The notes under the pieces are model-generated. The model did no database searches. It saw only the letters and a list, made by a program, of their open reading frames with translations, and had not been told where the DNA came from. Shown piece by piece: positions 10,675 to 22,768 of a stretch of DNA of 64,000 bases. The stretch is from Arthrobotrys musiformis (Eukaryota; Ascomycota; Orbiliomycetes; Orbiliales; Orbiliaceae): positions 3,241,997 through 3,305,996 of the forward strand of contig JAVHJL010000007.1 of assembly GCA_036971715.1 (NCBI GenBank). The letters run 5' to 3'. Each line of letters starts with the position of its first letter. The stretch's first letter is position 1. A program made the position numbers and the translations under genes.

Positions 10675-13600
10675 AACGGATGCCTTGGTCGCCAATACGT
10701 GGTAACGTCGGCATGTGCGCCTTGTCTATCATGATTTGTTTTATCGCTTGCGGGTGGCGATCTTGGATAGCATTGCATCTGCATGCTGCATAGAAAAGCT
10801 GATATGCAACTGATTTCCCCCGATATATGATGAATGGCCATGGGGTTCCCCGCGGGGGAGATAGGCCCCGGGCTCTACAGCTTTGGTGATCTAAGGGCAG
10901 AGAAATAGCAACAAAAAAAAAGAACCTCAGGCCATACCCATGCGATTCATACAGATTAAATTTGCAAAAAGAAATATCAAGATTGCAAAAAAATATTGAG
11001 ACCCACATTTTTTTGCTTGCATCTGCATCCACTGAACGACCCGGGCATTACCAAACACGGTATATCATCCGTCACGATTAACTGTGGCGATGATGAAAAG
11101 GGCTAGAGCGGGCTTTTTGGGAGTGGGAGGGAAAATCTGCGACAGGAGGGAAAAAAAGAAGGGGCCCCGATGCAGCCAACCGGATTGCGAATTATTAATG
11201 CCAACTGCGCTTGAGGAGATAACACTGATATGTATAGTCGTATGAATCCATGGATGGTATCACATGAAGATGTCTCTTTTCCCACCTCTGCAAAAGCAGG
11301 AATTTTAGACATGACATTTGCAGGGCGGGTCAATCTTGGTATTCAACCTCATCTTTGGGGCCTAGAGTCGTCTCTACAATTTACTGGTTGGCCACCACTG
11401 TGGCAGAAAACGCCAAGAATGGAAAGCCAACCAATACTGAGCCGTTTTTTGGTGTTCGATATAATATTGCTGTACCACATTCGTCTACAGAACCCAAAAG
11501 AGCAACAGGCGAGGTACTTTGTGATGTAAAGGCGAGAGCAACTTTTGTCGAGTTGGGAAGCATATTATTAACCGGGCTTTTAGGTATCCAACTTCAACCA
11601 CCGCCAGTCTGGAGATTGTGGGGAAGGAAAACCTAAGAGCCAATACAATTTTTTCTGGAGCGGCAACATCCACATCCGAATATGGATTCTGGGTCAAACA
11701 TCGTACAGATCCTAGTCGAGACTTGCAGCCGTTAACTAGGCGATGTTGGTCCCAGTTATGTAGCCCACAAAGGATCCTTGCATCCCAATCTCTCGCTAGC
11801 AAATTGGAGTTCACGGGCGTGCATGGTCTGGTAGACCCAGGTCTCGTTTTTTTGCACATGGAAATTCCCTGTGTGTGATTTGAACTTTAGGGAAGGTGCC
11901 TCGGTACATGTAGAGGCAGGGAAGGCTAGGTGGGTTTGAATGTAGCAGGAAGAATTACCCTGTATAGATTAGCTGTATGGATCTTGGGATGTAGTTTGAG
12001 TCGATCGTGTGTAGGATACTAGATGTGTAGCAGAGGACTGTTTGAATCAAGGCTCCCCTTAGGTTTTCTTTTGTTCTCGCCCTGGTTCCCTCGATGGATC
12101 GGGGTTTTGAATCACAATAGTTTCTGTTTCTCGGGTGCGCCCTTGGAAAAGTTTTTCCAGAACACCCATATGCGCATGCAAGTTTAGTATACCCAGACAA
12201 GACATCTCAAGTTGACTTGTGCGATAAGAGGAAACATCGAAAACGGATTAGAAGGAGGCTCTCGGGAGAGCTCTCTTTCAAGGGGAAGGAAAAGTTTAAG
12301 AAGGCAACTGCCAAATATCGAGAAATAGGCTTGTAAATTTGGAAGGGGTACTCGTACTCCGTACAAATAAACGAAAGACATCTTGGACGGAAGAAGCTGG
12401 AGAAAGCAGTGCCAATGCGGGGTCGCACAGTCGGGGGCGTCATTGACAGCTGCCCGAAGAGTGCAGAGGTTCTCACGCGAGTGGGTCCCGTACACAGTCA
12501 AGATTCCGCCAAGGTGCCTTAGTGCTGTGGAGGAAGGGACGACAGAACAACGCCATTCAAAGGATTTAAAACGAGAATTGGAATTGAAACTGTTGCAACT
12601 TAGCCTGGTGATCAAAGCTCTTGCTGTGCCCAAAAAAGACGTCCCGATATCCCTGTCTTTTTGACATCTGAAAGCGGGACCAAGTGCGTGATACAAGAGA
12701 AGACGTCCTAGCTTTGCTTCGAAAAATTGGGGTGTGGGTTACAGTCTTGCATGGAACCCAGACAAAAACTCCAGGCAAACCGCCATAAAATCCGATACAG
12801 CGGCCGGCCGAAGCTAGGGGTTCCCGGACCACGGCCACCCCAAAAATCTATCAGGAACCCGCTTGAGTAGAAGATTTGAATAATTTGCGTATGCGCGCTT
12901 TCCAATCAGGTAGCCAATGGACAATCTTTTAAAGACCGTCGGGGGCTATCCTTATTCGCTGGTAGGGGAATAACGGTGCCTTCCCGAAGGAACATCTCAT
13001 GATCCATTTTAGAGACATAGTCTGGGGAAACCCAACCAGGGTATATTACCAACCTGAAAAGAAGCTTTGGCCTGGACATGGCCCATGGCAGCGTTCTTGA
13101 TTGCAATATTGTAATGTGTAATCGAATGTCGGATTTTCAGGTTTTGTCCTTTCGCTTTCTCTTTTTTCAAAAATTTCTTGGGTAACAATCTTAAACTACA
13201 AAAAGGGCCCTGGATCCAACCTCATCGATAACGAAACCACTTTTGTTCTTCCTCCTCCTCCTCCCCTTTGAACCGGCCTGAGAAGAAAAGGTAGATTTAC
13301 ACCCCTTGAGTTTGATTTCTGTCGATTGGTTTCTTTTTCCTGTTTTTTCCCTTCTAAATTTATTAGCCTTCCATTGTCAAGACCGACCCCTTTGTACAAC
13401 CACAAGGTGGTTTTGTTGGAAGATTTGCTAGTAAGTATCATGAATGCCGCTGGACTCGTGTGTAGTACATATTCGAACATTCCTCATGTCATCCGTCTGC
13501 CTGTCATACGTTAGCGACCACCAAGTTAGTTATAAGATATAATTGTGGAATTCTGTTAGCCCCCGCGTATTTCATCCTTGCGACCAGGCGAGGGAGGGCA

Positions 13601-13901
13601 ATTGTCGTTATACCGTTATAACGCTATCTACCTATTTCCTAGCTTGAGCTGGTCTCGCGGCCTCGGTTTACATATGGGGGATGAATGTGTTCTTTTTCCT
13701 CCAACCATTCATTTTCTTCCTTTGTTTAAAAATCCTTTTCTTCCCTTTCAATCGCTGCCTCCTTTACTCTTTGCTCGTTTTATATTCGGATCTTCGTTAC
13801 TAACATGATTCTTAGTACCCACGAGGCTAGCATTCTAGAGGTCAATACTGCTCCAAAAGTCAATAATATTCCACAGCATAAAATAATATAATCAGCCCAA
13901 A
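8526..13901. other. 5.4-kb gene-poor region
   Basis: No exon that I can assign to a family. Only short frames without support (for example 9422-9795 minus, 11230-11636 plus, 12184-12696 minus). It contains a 30-nt A tract at 10643-10672, AT-rich microsatellites near 8960 and 9945, and pyrimidine-rich DNA around 13690-13790 just upstream of the next gene. A rapidly evolving intron-rich gene could hide here. Confidence 0.5.
10643..10672. repeat. A30 homopolymer
   Basis: Thirty consecutive A on the plus strand in intergenic DNA. It gives a meaningless poly-Phe frame on the minus strand. Confidence 0.95.
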
Positions 13902-15113
13902 ATGAGCGACAAGAGTGAGCAAAAGGTCGAGACCATCGAGAACGCCGGTGTTACGGAGTTTCGCGAAACTCGTGGTCAGAGAGTCAAGCGCCATTGCGTT
14001 CGAAGATGGTGGATCTACCTTATCGCGACTTTGTTGGTTATTCTTGCCGTCGTACTTGGAATGTAAGTTTTTCACCTTTTCGCCCTTAATCTAAAGCCTT
14101 TTTTTTCGGTCGTCGGTACAGTGCTCATTGTGATTGTAGAATCTTCGGTATTATTCCAAAGATTGCACAGGACAGCGTAAATGATTCGACCCTGCAGGTC
14201 GATGCTATCGCCATCACCAACCCATCCAATGAAAGATTCACCCTCTCGATGAACTCCACCGCCCACTCACACGCCCCCGTCAGCGCACACTTCTCTCCTC
14301 AAACTTTTGAGATGTACTTGCCAACAACTGAGGGCGAGCAGCCTGTTACCTTCATGACCTTGAGCGTCGGTAGACTCGACATCAAGGATACCTTGACAAT
14401 CAATGTCAGCGATGTTGTGACTGAAATCTTGGACAAGACCGCATACGACGAATTCTCTACACAGGTTTTGAACAATGAGAAGCTCAGCCTTGGCATTAGG
14501 TCCAACCCTGAGGTCAATGTCGGTTCTATCAAGTTCAAGGTAGACTACCAGAAGACTGTGGAACTCATGGGTAAGCAAAATATTTGAGCTAGCGGAATTT
14601 TGCAAGGGAGGGATAGTTGGCTAACGATCGGTGTGTAACAGGTCTTAACGGTTTGAAGGGTATCGAGCTGTACAACCCTGAGATCCTTGATGAGCCACTC
14701 GAGGATGGAACCAATATGATCACCGACGGCATGATCCCGAACCCTAGCTCTTTCACTCTCCAAGTTGTAAGTCACCCAAGTCCTTAAAACGTTCCACCAA
14801 AATGGAGTAGGGTCTAATCCTCAAAACCCCATAGGGCGACTTGACTGTCGACATCGCTGTCGGACCCCAGAAGCTTGGCTGGTCTGTCGTTAAGGACCTT
14901 ACTCTGTACCCCGGCGATAACAAAGTCAAGATTTACAACCACATCACCCCAGCCCTCCTTGATGTCCCAATCTTCGTCGCCTCGCTGCAGGCGCCGAACA
15001 CAAACATCACATTGACCGCCAACTCGACGGTGTTCAATGGTGAACATATTTCGTGGTTGGAGAAGCCGCTCCACGACGCACCACCAGTTATTGCCGTCTT
15101 GAACCCGCAGTAA
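13902..15113 (+). CDS. DUF3712-type single-pass membrane protein
   Basis: Four exons (13902-14062, 14140-14570, 14642-14766, 14835-15113) join into one open frame. The N-terminus is short, charged and cytosolic, with a basic RVKRHCVRRWW patch. One hydrophobic anchor (about 45-62, IYLIATLLVILAVVLGI) follows, then a large extracytosolic domain resembling the fungal DUF3712/LEA-like family: long beta-rich segments such as LQVDAIAITNPSN and LTLYPGDNKVKIYNHI, with several N-glycosylation sequons. The topology is that of a signal-anchor (type II) protein. Molecular function is unknown for the family. The start ATG has an AAA context and follows a pyrimidine-rich leader. Confidence 0.88.
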
Positions 15114-15997
15114 ATGCTGGGCATGCTTGCGCCTGTTGTTTTTCGTTTTATTCTGTTCGAGCTGTAGGAGTGACGGGACTATCGATCGCACTCTGGCGGC
15201 TTTTTTTTTTTTAAAGTTTAGTTCGTCTTTTAATTTTCTCTCTTATATGAGGTCCGATATTTTGGTGTGGCCTTATGCATTATGATGATATCCACTGGCG
15301 GTCTCGGGGCATCCGTTGATATACCCTTTTCTTTGTCGTTATTTTTTTCATGTTGACACATGGAGCCCTCGAGACCCGCGGATATGCATATAACTTGACG
15401 CATACCTTACATATATGAAATCAATTGCTGTTGAAACGAAGCCGCGACGATGTACCGGTGGAGTTTTCGCAGAGCGTACGAATCGGTACTCTCTCCATCT
15501 CTTTCCCCCCTTCTTTTTGACTAGACGAGCAAAAGTGTCGAATTCGTATCCGCGATACCGCACGTAACAATTATAATTATCTCGCATGTGTAAACAACGG
15601 ATGCGGTCGGAGAATTTTAAAGCATCCGTTCGCTTTCGCGGAATTTAATAACCATTCGATTAAAGAAGCGAATGTTGGCTGTTGGATTGCATGGAATCGG
15701 TGTGTTGCAGAATGGCTGTGGTCTAGAAAGTTCTTTTGAAAATGTGTTGTCAAACAACAACATATTAGTCCTGCTAGCTAAGTGAGACTTTCACCTCCAC
15801 CAACCTCATCTCGCAGCTCATCCCTCGCAATATTCACCAGTCCTTTCGCCTCCGAGCGCTTCGTACCAGCTTCATCGCTATCTTCCAATCGCCGTGCTAG
15901 TTTGGCGTAATCTATCACATCTTTTTTTGGAACCATCTTGGCAGCTTGCTCTTGGTTCTTATCAGCTTGGGACGACCAATCTGATTGTTGCGACAAA
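15114..15997. other. intergenic between DUF3712 and CHORD genes
   Basis: 3' UTR-like AT-rich DNA, then the promoter of the CHORD gene. An antisense frame at 15778-15996 is protein-like (acidic/basic) but opens with TTG and has only an internal ATG. I do not call it. Confidence 0.5.
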
Positions 15998-17168
15998 ATG
16001 TCTCCTCAGAAGTGCACCCATCAAGGCTGCGGCAAGACATTCTCCGACCCTGAGGAAGAATGCTATTTCCACCCAGGTCCTCCAGTTTTCCACGAGGGCC
16101 AGAAGGGTATGTTACTGCTCGTTCTTGTCCCTTCTTTGTCGTAAACGCTTTTTTCCCAGTTCGTTTCAGCGGAAGGTTGCCCCACTAACCTGCCATTGCC
16201 CCACACTTTGGGTCGAACGATGTAGGTTGGAAATGCTGCAAACCTCGCGTCTTAACTTTCGATGAATTCCTTACTATACCACCCTGCGCTACGGGAAGAC
16301 ACTCGACCGAAAAGGTTACAACGACGGCAGCAGACTATGGATCGGCAGCATCGGCAGCTGCTTCGGCGGGCGCGAATGTCCCCACGCCGGTGATCTCAAA
16401 GGATGGGAAGGAGACATTCGGGACGGAACGTGTTCGGGCCCCAGTTTCCGAGGCCAGGGTCAATCCACCGCCCGCAGCACCGAAAGAACAGGTGCCCGAG
16501 GAAGACGAAGCAGGTGTTTCCGTCCCCGCTGGAGCGAAATGCAAGAGGAACGGGTGTGAGGTTACGTACGCTGGCGAAGAGGAGAGTAGGAAACCTGGAT
16601 CTTGTGTGCATCACCCCGGGGTTGCCATATTTCACGAAGGCTCCAAGGGTTGGTCGTGCTGTAGGAGACGGGTGCTGGAATTTTCCGAGTTTTTAAAGAT
16701 CGGAGGGTGTTCGGAGGGGAACCACTGCTACGTAGGGAAGAAGAAGGACGAGGCTGGAGGGGAAGAAGTTGTTACTTGCCGGTACGGCTTTGTGCTGACG
16801 TTTCTTTTTCTTTGGATGCGTACACTGGCTGGTGCTAATGAAATGTTGTGCTTTGCAGAACGGATTTTTATCAGACATACACAAACATCAATGCCTCAAT
16901 ATTCTTGAAGAAGACGGATAAAGACAAGTCGACTATTGCGTTCAAGCCTACGGAGATCGAAGTGGACCTAAAGACGACGGACAATAAGAGGTATCAGACG
17001 ACGATCCCGCTTTACGCGACGATAACACCGGAGGAGTCGACATATAAGGTGATGGGGACGAAGGTTGAGATGAGCTTGAGGAAAGCAGACGGGACGTCGT
17101 GGCCGGCATTGAGGAACGACGAAGCCACCGGGGAGATCATACAAATTGGGAATGCTCCTAGGGTATGA
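15998..17168 (+). CDS. CHORD- and CS-domain co-chaperone
   Basis: 324 residues from exons 15998-16106, 16226-16781 and 16859-17168. Two cysteine- and histidine-rich zinc-binding CHORD modules occupy about residues 6-63 and 142-205. Each shows the C..GC..F/Y..HPG..FHEG.KGW.CC pattern. A C-terminal CS (p23/Sgt1-like) beta-sandwich runs from about 222 to 318 (TNINASIFLKK.., KVEMSLRKADG). This is the architecture of animal CHORDC1/melusin and of fungal CHORD-CS proteins, which bind Hsp90. In plants the CHORD half is RAR1. Expected role: cytosolic Hsp90 client handling. Full-length with no missing zinc ligands in the conserved positions. Confidence 0.96.
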
Positions 17169-18406
17169 TGCCGATGATTATCATTACTATTATCTGTATG
17201 TCGAAAATAGCGATATAGATAGAATGGGGAAGGGTAGAAGGTAATTCAGGCTAAAACCCCATATTTCGCGAAAAGGCGACTGGATTTAGATATATCTTGT
17301 GAGGCAGAGGCAGAGGCAGAGGCGAGCGATTTTTGGCCGAAAACGGACGAATTCCATGCATGTTCGAACAGCCAGGAACCAACCGCACCGTGCAGGCACA
17401 CACCCAGGCCCAGGGGTCTTGATTGCAATTGCCCTGCTCAGCTGTCGCTTGGTGCATACGTAGCCACTTCGACAGTACGCTTCGTGATCATATCATATGA
17501 ACGTCGGGGTTCAAAATTTGAAGATGGGAAATTAGTCGTATGTGCGGACCTTGTTGCAAAATGAAGCCGGCTTGCGTTGGGCCTGGTTAGCTCACAAGGC
17601 AAAGACGTAGTTAGGTTAGGTAGTATGAGCATATATCCAATTCATGTTGATGTCGCACCGCACAAGCTTGGCCACATAACCCACAACAACAACATCATCT
17701 CCTTTTATCATCACCACCACCGTCACCATCGTCACCATCCACCAACATCATCACCACCACCACCACCGCTCTCTCTCCTCGTTCGAATATAAACCAAATC
17801 CCATCCTTACAATAACTGGCTTCTACCATCTTCCAATTGATAGAAGAAGAATAAGAGGGAGGAGAGACAGTTCAGTCGCGAAAGTCGAATATTCCTATAT
17901 CTAATCCGTACATATACTTAAGTAATTATATCTATCATCAACCACCACTGCCCGTCTTTGGTGACACTCGACACCACGCCGACACCGTAGCCACTGCAGT
18001 ATGTCCCCTCCTATTTTTCATCACTTCCATTCCCCCCTGCGTCCATCGTGTCCCTTATTGCTTCCTTTTCTCACCTTCATCTGCCTTCGTCAAATACAGC
18101 ATCGTAGGTAGCGTAGCCGTATCAGGACCTTCCCAATCGGTTCGGACAAGGTTAAGGTCCAGCTGTCCAACTGCAACTGCCAACTGCTGCAACTGGACTC
18201 CACCCACGCACAAACCCACAACGCGAACGCTTCCCAGTTCAACACTCCTCCTCCTCCTACACACATACGTATCCACATTTCAATAACTGCTTTAGCCTTC
18301 GAACCACGCGCAGCTTTACCTTTTACTCCCACCACTCACAAAGCCACACTCTCCCGGAGTACTAACTGAATAAATCTTTTTTTTTTTTTTTTTTTTTTGG
18401 CCGAAA
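17169..18406. other. intergenic and long 5' leader
   Basis: Contains a GGCAGA-type short repeat (about 17302-17325), a CAT/CAC triplet-rich stretch (about 17685-17775) and long pyrimidine-rich DNA. It ends in a T22 run at 18377-18398, eight bases before the next start codon. No exon recognised. Confidence 0.55.
18377..18398. repeat. T22 homopolymer next to a start codon
   Basis: Twenty-two T residues end eight bases before the ATG at 18407, so a transcript would carry a poly-U tract in its 5' leader unless initiation occurs downstream of it. Confidence 0.95.
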
Positions 18407-19720
18407 ATGGGTGTCGGAATGAGCACTATCGTCCAATGGAGCCTTATCTTGGCCATCGTCGGCGGATACTTCTACATCTCCAAGAAGCAGCAGCCCCCAG
18501 TGCCGGTGGCTCAGAAATCCGCCGGCCCTAGAGGAAACCTTCTGGACGATGTGTCCGGCAATGAGAAGAAGAAGAAGTCTAAAAACCAAAAAAAGCAGCA
18601 AAAGCCGGCTTCTGTGAACACGCGAGAACTTCAAGTCCCAACCGTGACCCTGGAGTCCGAAGACAACGACGATGTCCCGGATTCGCCCGCCCTGGCCGAA
18701 GACAAGGGCAGTCTCCAGCGCCTTGCGGGATTCAAGACCGGCCAGACAAAGCCCACTAAACAGGAGCCTAAGCAGGAGAAAAAGAAGGCTGACAAGCAGG
18801 CCTCTAAGCCCGCTGCCCCTCAAGCTCCTGCTGCTTCAGAGATTAAACTGACAGCCGTCCCGATCTCTCCTTCCCTCGGCGCGATTTCTTCTACTTCCTC
18901 GACGACTGGAGCGGACGGTGATATCGATGAACCGGACAGCGTTGATGAAGAGAACCTCATCGATGATATGCTAGAGAAGACCCCCGGACCGAGCGTCATG
19001 CGCATAACATCCGCCCAAGACGAGTTCACCACCGTCACGCGTAAGAAGGGTAACCAATCCGAGAAGAAAGAGGGCCTCACCCCGCTTCAGAAGAAGAATC
19101 AGAAAAAGAATGAGATTAAGAAGGAGATGAAAAAGCTGGAAAGGGAGGACCAGCTGAAGCGATTGGAGGCCCATAAAAGAGATCAGAGGTTGGCCAGGGA
19201 AGCCGAAGCTACTTCCAAGCCAAAGAAGAGTCAGTCCAACGCCGCTTCGAGTGCCTGGTCTGGCAGCAATACGCCTTTGGCGGGATCGAACGGCCAGACT
19301 GCTCTATCCAGCAGCCTGTTAGACACCTTCGACAGCAGCAACTCCGCCAACTCCAGATCTGGCATTACTCCTTCGACATCGGATCTGTCCGATGCCATTC
19401 CCCAGGAGTTCCTCGATGAACACCGAGCCGCCCAGCGTGAATTGCCTTCGGGTATTGAGAATGAATGGGTTGAGGTTAAACCTCGACAGAAGAAGAAGAA
19501 GCAAGCACCTACAGAATCGGAGACCGATAGTGACGCGAACCAGAATCTGACTGCTTCCGCTTCATCTGCCGGGCGGCCGAACTTGCCGTCGGCTGCCTCA
19601 GGAAATACACCCCAGCCCCCGACGCAAAAGCCTAAGAAGGTTTTCACAGAACAGGACCTGAAGATTCCGGATATGCCCGCTGCGGAGAACACGGACGGAT
19701 GGGATGCCCATGCTTGGTAG
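18407..19720 (+). CDS. unrecognised N-anchored charged protein
   Basis: Single exon, 437 residues. One hydrophobic segment at about 8-24 (TIVQWSLILAIVGGYFYIS) acts as a signal anchor. The rest is a long, mostly disordered, strongly charged region with Lys-rich blocks (about 47-62, 120-130 and 360-366) and a predicted helical, Lys/Glu-rich segment around 218-262. The C-terminus ends WDAHAW. The topology and basic clusters suggest an ER- or organelle-membrane protein with a cytosolic RNA- or ribosome-contacting tail, but that is inference. I recognise no named family. Two in-frame ATGs (residues 1 and 5) are possible starts. Confidence 0.85.
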   Translation: MGVGMSTIVQWSLILAIVGGYFYISKKQQPPVPVAQKSAGPRGNLLDDVSGNEKKKKSKNQKKQQKPASVNTRELQVPTVTLESEDNDDVPDSPALAEDKGSLQRLAGFKTGQTKPTKQEPKQEKKKADKQASKPAAPQAPAASEIKLTAVPISPSLGAISSTSSTTGADGDIDEPDSVDEENLIDDMLEKTPGPSVMRITSAQDEFTTVTRKKGNQSEKKEGLTPLQKKNQKKNEIKKEMKKLEREDQLKRLEAHKRDQRLAREAEATSKPKKSQSNAASSAWSGSNTPLAGSNGQTALSSSLLDTFDSSNSANSRSGITPSTSDLSDAIPQEFLDEHRAAQRELPSGIENEWVEVKPRQKKKKQAPTESETDSDANQNLTASASSAGRPNLPSAASGNTPQPPTQKPKKVFTEQDLKIPDMPAAENTDGWDAHAW

Positions 19721-19928
19721 GAATGAGCGGGATATCCATCCGGGCTTCTCGCGGCATCTGATATCTTCCCCACTCTCTCATTCTGAGAGGCGGTCGGGTC
19801 TGCGTCTTGAATTGTGTACCCGCCCCTTCCATCGAAGGGAAACAATTCATCGGGGTTACTCGCAACAACCTTCACATAGCACACACATATTGAATAGTTT
19901 GAAGGCTCAGCTTATTTCCATCCCATCT

Positions 19929-19929
<1 letters not shown>

Positions 19930-19961
<32 letters not shown>

Positions 19962-19975
19962 TTTTTTTTTTTTTT
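19930..19975. repeat. CT microsatellite followed by T23
   Basis: About eleven CT dinucleotides run directly into 23 T residues (19953-19975), downstream of the 18407-19720 gene. Confidence 0.95.
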
Positions 19976-20986
19976 GGTTTCTCTTTTCCGCTTTGTCTTT
20001 CTCATTGAAAAAGTGCTTTACATCCTTTGCAATGCTACCGGCTTCTCTTCTTTGTGTCCTTTTGGCAATTTAACGTTTTTCGCCCCAGAATCCCCTCCTA
20101 TCTTCCACACCATGTTTCGGTTCGACATTACGGCAATGCTGTATCGGATCCCCCATTCCTTAACTCGAACTTAGGCATTTCCTAGGTTTGCTATAGAGAT
20201 GCGAGCGCGAGCTATCAAATTAACATCTTCCCCCTAACTACCACCGTCTGTATTTTTCGACGTTTCGTTTCACCGCTCCTCACTCCTTCTCATGGTAACC
20301 TCACCAACCTAACCACACAATCAACCTCAATAATCCTATAAATGAATTAACTTGTCAACTTCTCGCTTTAGCAACAACTTGGTTCTGCGTGTAACATAAT
20401 TCTTCTTCTTTCCCTTTCCCTCCCTTCCTACCACCGCTGCAAGCTGATCGATCTTCTCGTCTCGCCTCCCCCGTTGGTTACTTTGCTTCTTTGTATGAAA
20501 CTTCTTTCTCTCCCATCCTCCCTTTTTTTGCCTCTACAATATCATCGTTGCTGTTCCCTATCCGTCATCCCAGGGAGTGGCTGGATTCCAAAACAAAAAA
20601 CTAGTGTAGTCCGCTATAATTTTTGCCCACTTTTGTTCTTCTAATGTTCGGAGGCTATAGACTATATTTAACTTAAGTTACCTGCCACGCCCTCCTCCCC
20701 GGCCAAAATTGCAAAAGGGGGGTGGAAGGAGGTATAACGTAATATATATCTATACAATAAAGCAGCTTTCATTATTTAGGATTTTTCCGTGTCACTTGGA
20801 ATCCCCTGAGCTACATTTATACAAGTGAGCACATGCACCTTACCACCCGCGTGTGTTGACTGATATCGGGTCTAGATATCCGTTAGGTTGGCCACGGGAG
20901 CTAGGCCGAGGGAGGGGTAGTGATTATTAAGATAACCTTGGGGTTTGGTGTGTGTAACAATTCGCGACGACTGTGTAACCTGATTT

Positions 20987-21009
20987 CGTCGACGTCGACG
21001 TCGACGTCG
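20987..21009. repeat. GTCGAC tandem palindrome
   Basis: The hexamer GTCGAC is repeated three times and flanked by partial copies. Each copy is self-complementary, so the block can form a hairpin. No gene association. Confidence 0.85.
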
Positions 21010-22768
21010 CAGCGGGATTGGTCCGACGACGACAGCGCTTCGTGCGTTATGTGTTATCATTATATGTATGGAGCTCTAAGCCATCCAGGTTACCTAGGAC
21101 TGGAATACAAGAATGCGAGCTCGAGCTGGAGACTATTTCCTTGACGTCTAGGGGCCTTTTCGTGATCAGATCTTCGGCTGGCCAGATCCATCGAAGCTAA
21201 GCTCGAGCGCTAGCGCGCTCACAATCGATCGATTATACGAGAATTCGAAAGTATTAATTCATATGTTTTCCAGAATTAATTGTTTTGAATCTCAATCTGA
21301 ATGACACCCAATTCCTTTTTTTTTTTTTTTTTTCCCTCGGAAATTAGCAATTTGGTCGGAGAATAATTTGATCACTTCTGAGAAATGCTGAGGGAGTCAG
21401 GGGTGGATACGACGTCATTTGATCTCTCACATACATGCTAGAATCTTAGACCACCAGTCGCAATCAAGCAGACTGCACAAATACCTGTATCGACATGTAA
21501 TCGTAGGTTGCTTTTCTATTAGCCTTGGCTCAGTACAACCGTATGTCAGCTTACGCAGCTCAGCTTGGATCTGGAATATAGCGATATGATATTGTTCGAA
21601 ACACCAGCCACGGTATGGTTTTTGGCCGAAACTAGAATTCCCAACCATTCCCTGGGGTTTTCCACATAGGGTTTAGTGGGTGTGGGTTATTAATCTAAAT
21701 ATAGCTAATTCTGGTAGTCTTCGAGAAAGTCAAGAACAAGTAGCTAGCCTGGAAAAACGGAATCGATAATGCAATGCGCATACGCCTTCCTGTCTTTCTC
21801 TGGCCTAGCTTTAGAGATGCCGTAATGCTCCACAGTATCTAGTAAGGCACCACGGTAAGAAGGGAGTTGGGGAAATTTCCTGAAACGGGTTTCATGCGAA
21901 GACATTTGTATAGTACTTCTCGATGTATGTATACGTATGTACTCCGGATTGATGTGGTGAGTTATAGTGGTGGTCCCCTGCATGATGCTCTTAACCTTCG
22001 AGAGCTCGAGTGACATGATTGAGAGCCTCTGAATGCTCAGATCTATCGAGTTTTTGCATATTGCATGGCCTGGGATGAGCTTCCCAGGGATGGGGAATGA
22101 GCTGCAATGCAACCTGACATGATATCGATCTATATAAACGTTCGATGGTCCTCACGATCCCGTCTTATAAAAACCTTTTGCAGTCCGTTTGGTATATATA
22201 TACACGACCCCAGAGAATATAATATAATATAATCACGAGAGGTAAGCAAGTAATTCTAAGCCGGGATCAATATTGGCATTGCAATCGTGGCTAGTCGGCA
22301 CGTATGTGCTGCATTCTGTTAACTGTTATTTCGGATTCCATTCGAATTTGTGTTCTGTTGTGTGGTTCTGGCGTATGTGTCAACATCTCGCCCTTCAACA
22401 CCAAAAAGCTAACGACCAGCTTCCTCTTCAAGCAGAAACCTCGACAAATTCCTCTTCTTCCTGCTCCTCCTCCTCACTCTTCTTCCTGCTCATTCTCCTC
22501 CCCAAGCTTCATCCTCCCCGGTCCCCTTTCTCTCTTCGTATTCTTCGTTCTTGCTCCGTGAGACGACAACGACAACGACAGTGTCCTCAATTGATCATCC
22601 CCCCGCTTATACTTACCCGCCAGGCCCCACCAATCGATCCATCGTCTTCGCTGCTCCACGCACCATCGAACAGACCGAAAAGACAACAATCTACCTACAG
22701 ACCTACATACCTTGAAATACCACCTTCCCCGGGAAAGTCTCGAAAGGGATAGACTCACTCCGATAACA

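Larger units (their letters stand above)
19721..22768. other. 3-kb intergenic region
   Basis: The first kilobase is pyrimidine-rich and may be a long 3' UTR. It contains a CT microsatellite with a T23 run (19930-19975), a GTCGAC tandem (about 20988-21006) and a T18 run (21316-21333). A CT-rich promoter tract (about 22440-22560) precedes the Erv29 gene. A 122-codon antisense frame at 21744-22112 has no family resemblance. Confidence 0.5.

Noticed and set aside
10628..11032. 134-codon minus frame ending in poly-Phe
   Set aside because: Generated by the A30 tract.
15778..15996. 72-codon minus frame just upstream of the CHORD gene
   Set aside because: Begins with TTG, lacks an upstream ATG or acceptor; acidic/basic composition is suggestive but insufficient.
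21744..22112. 122-codon minus frame
   Set aside because: No family resemblance or promoter/terminator context; frames of this size occur by chance in this much intergenic DNA.
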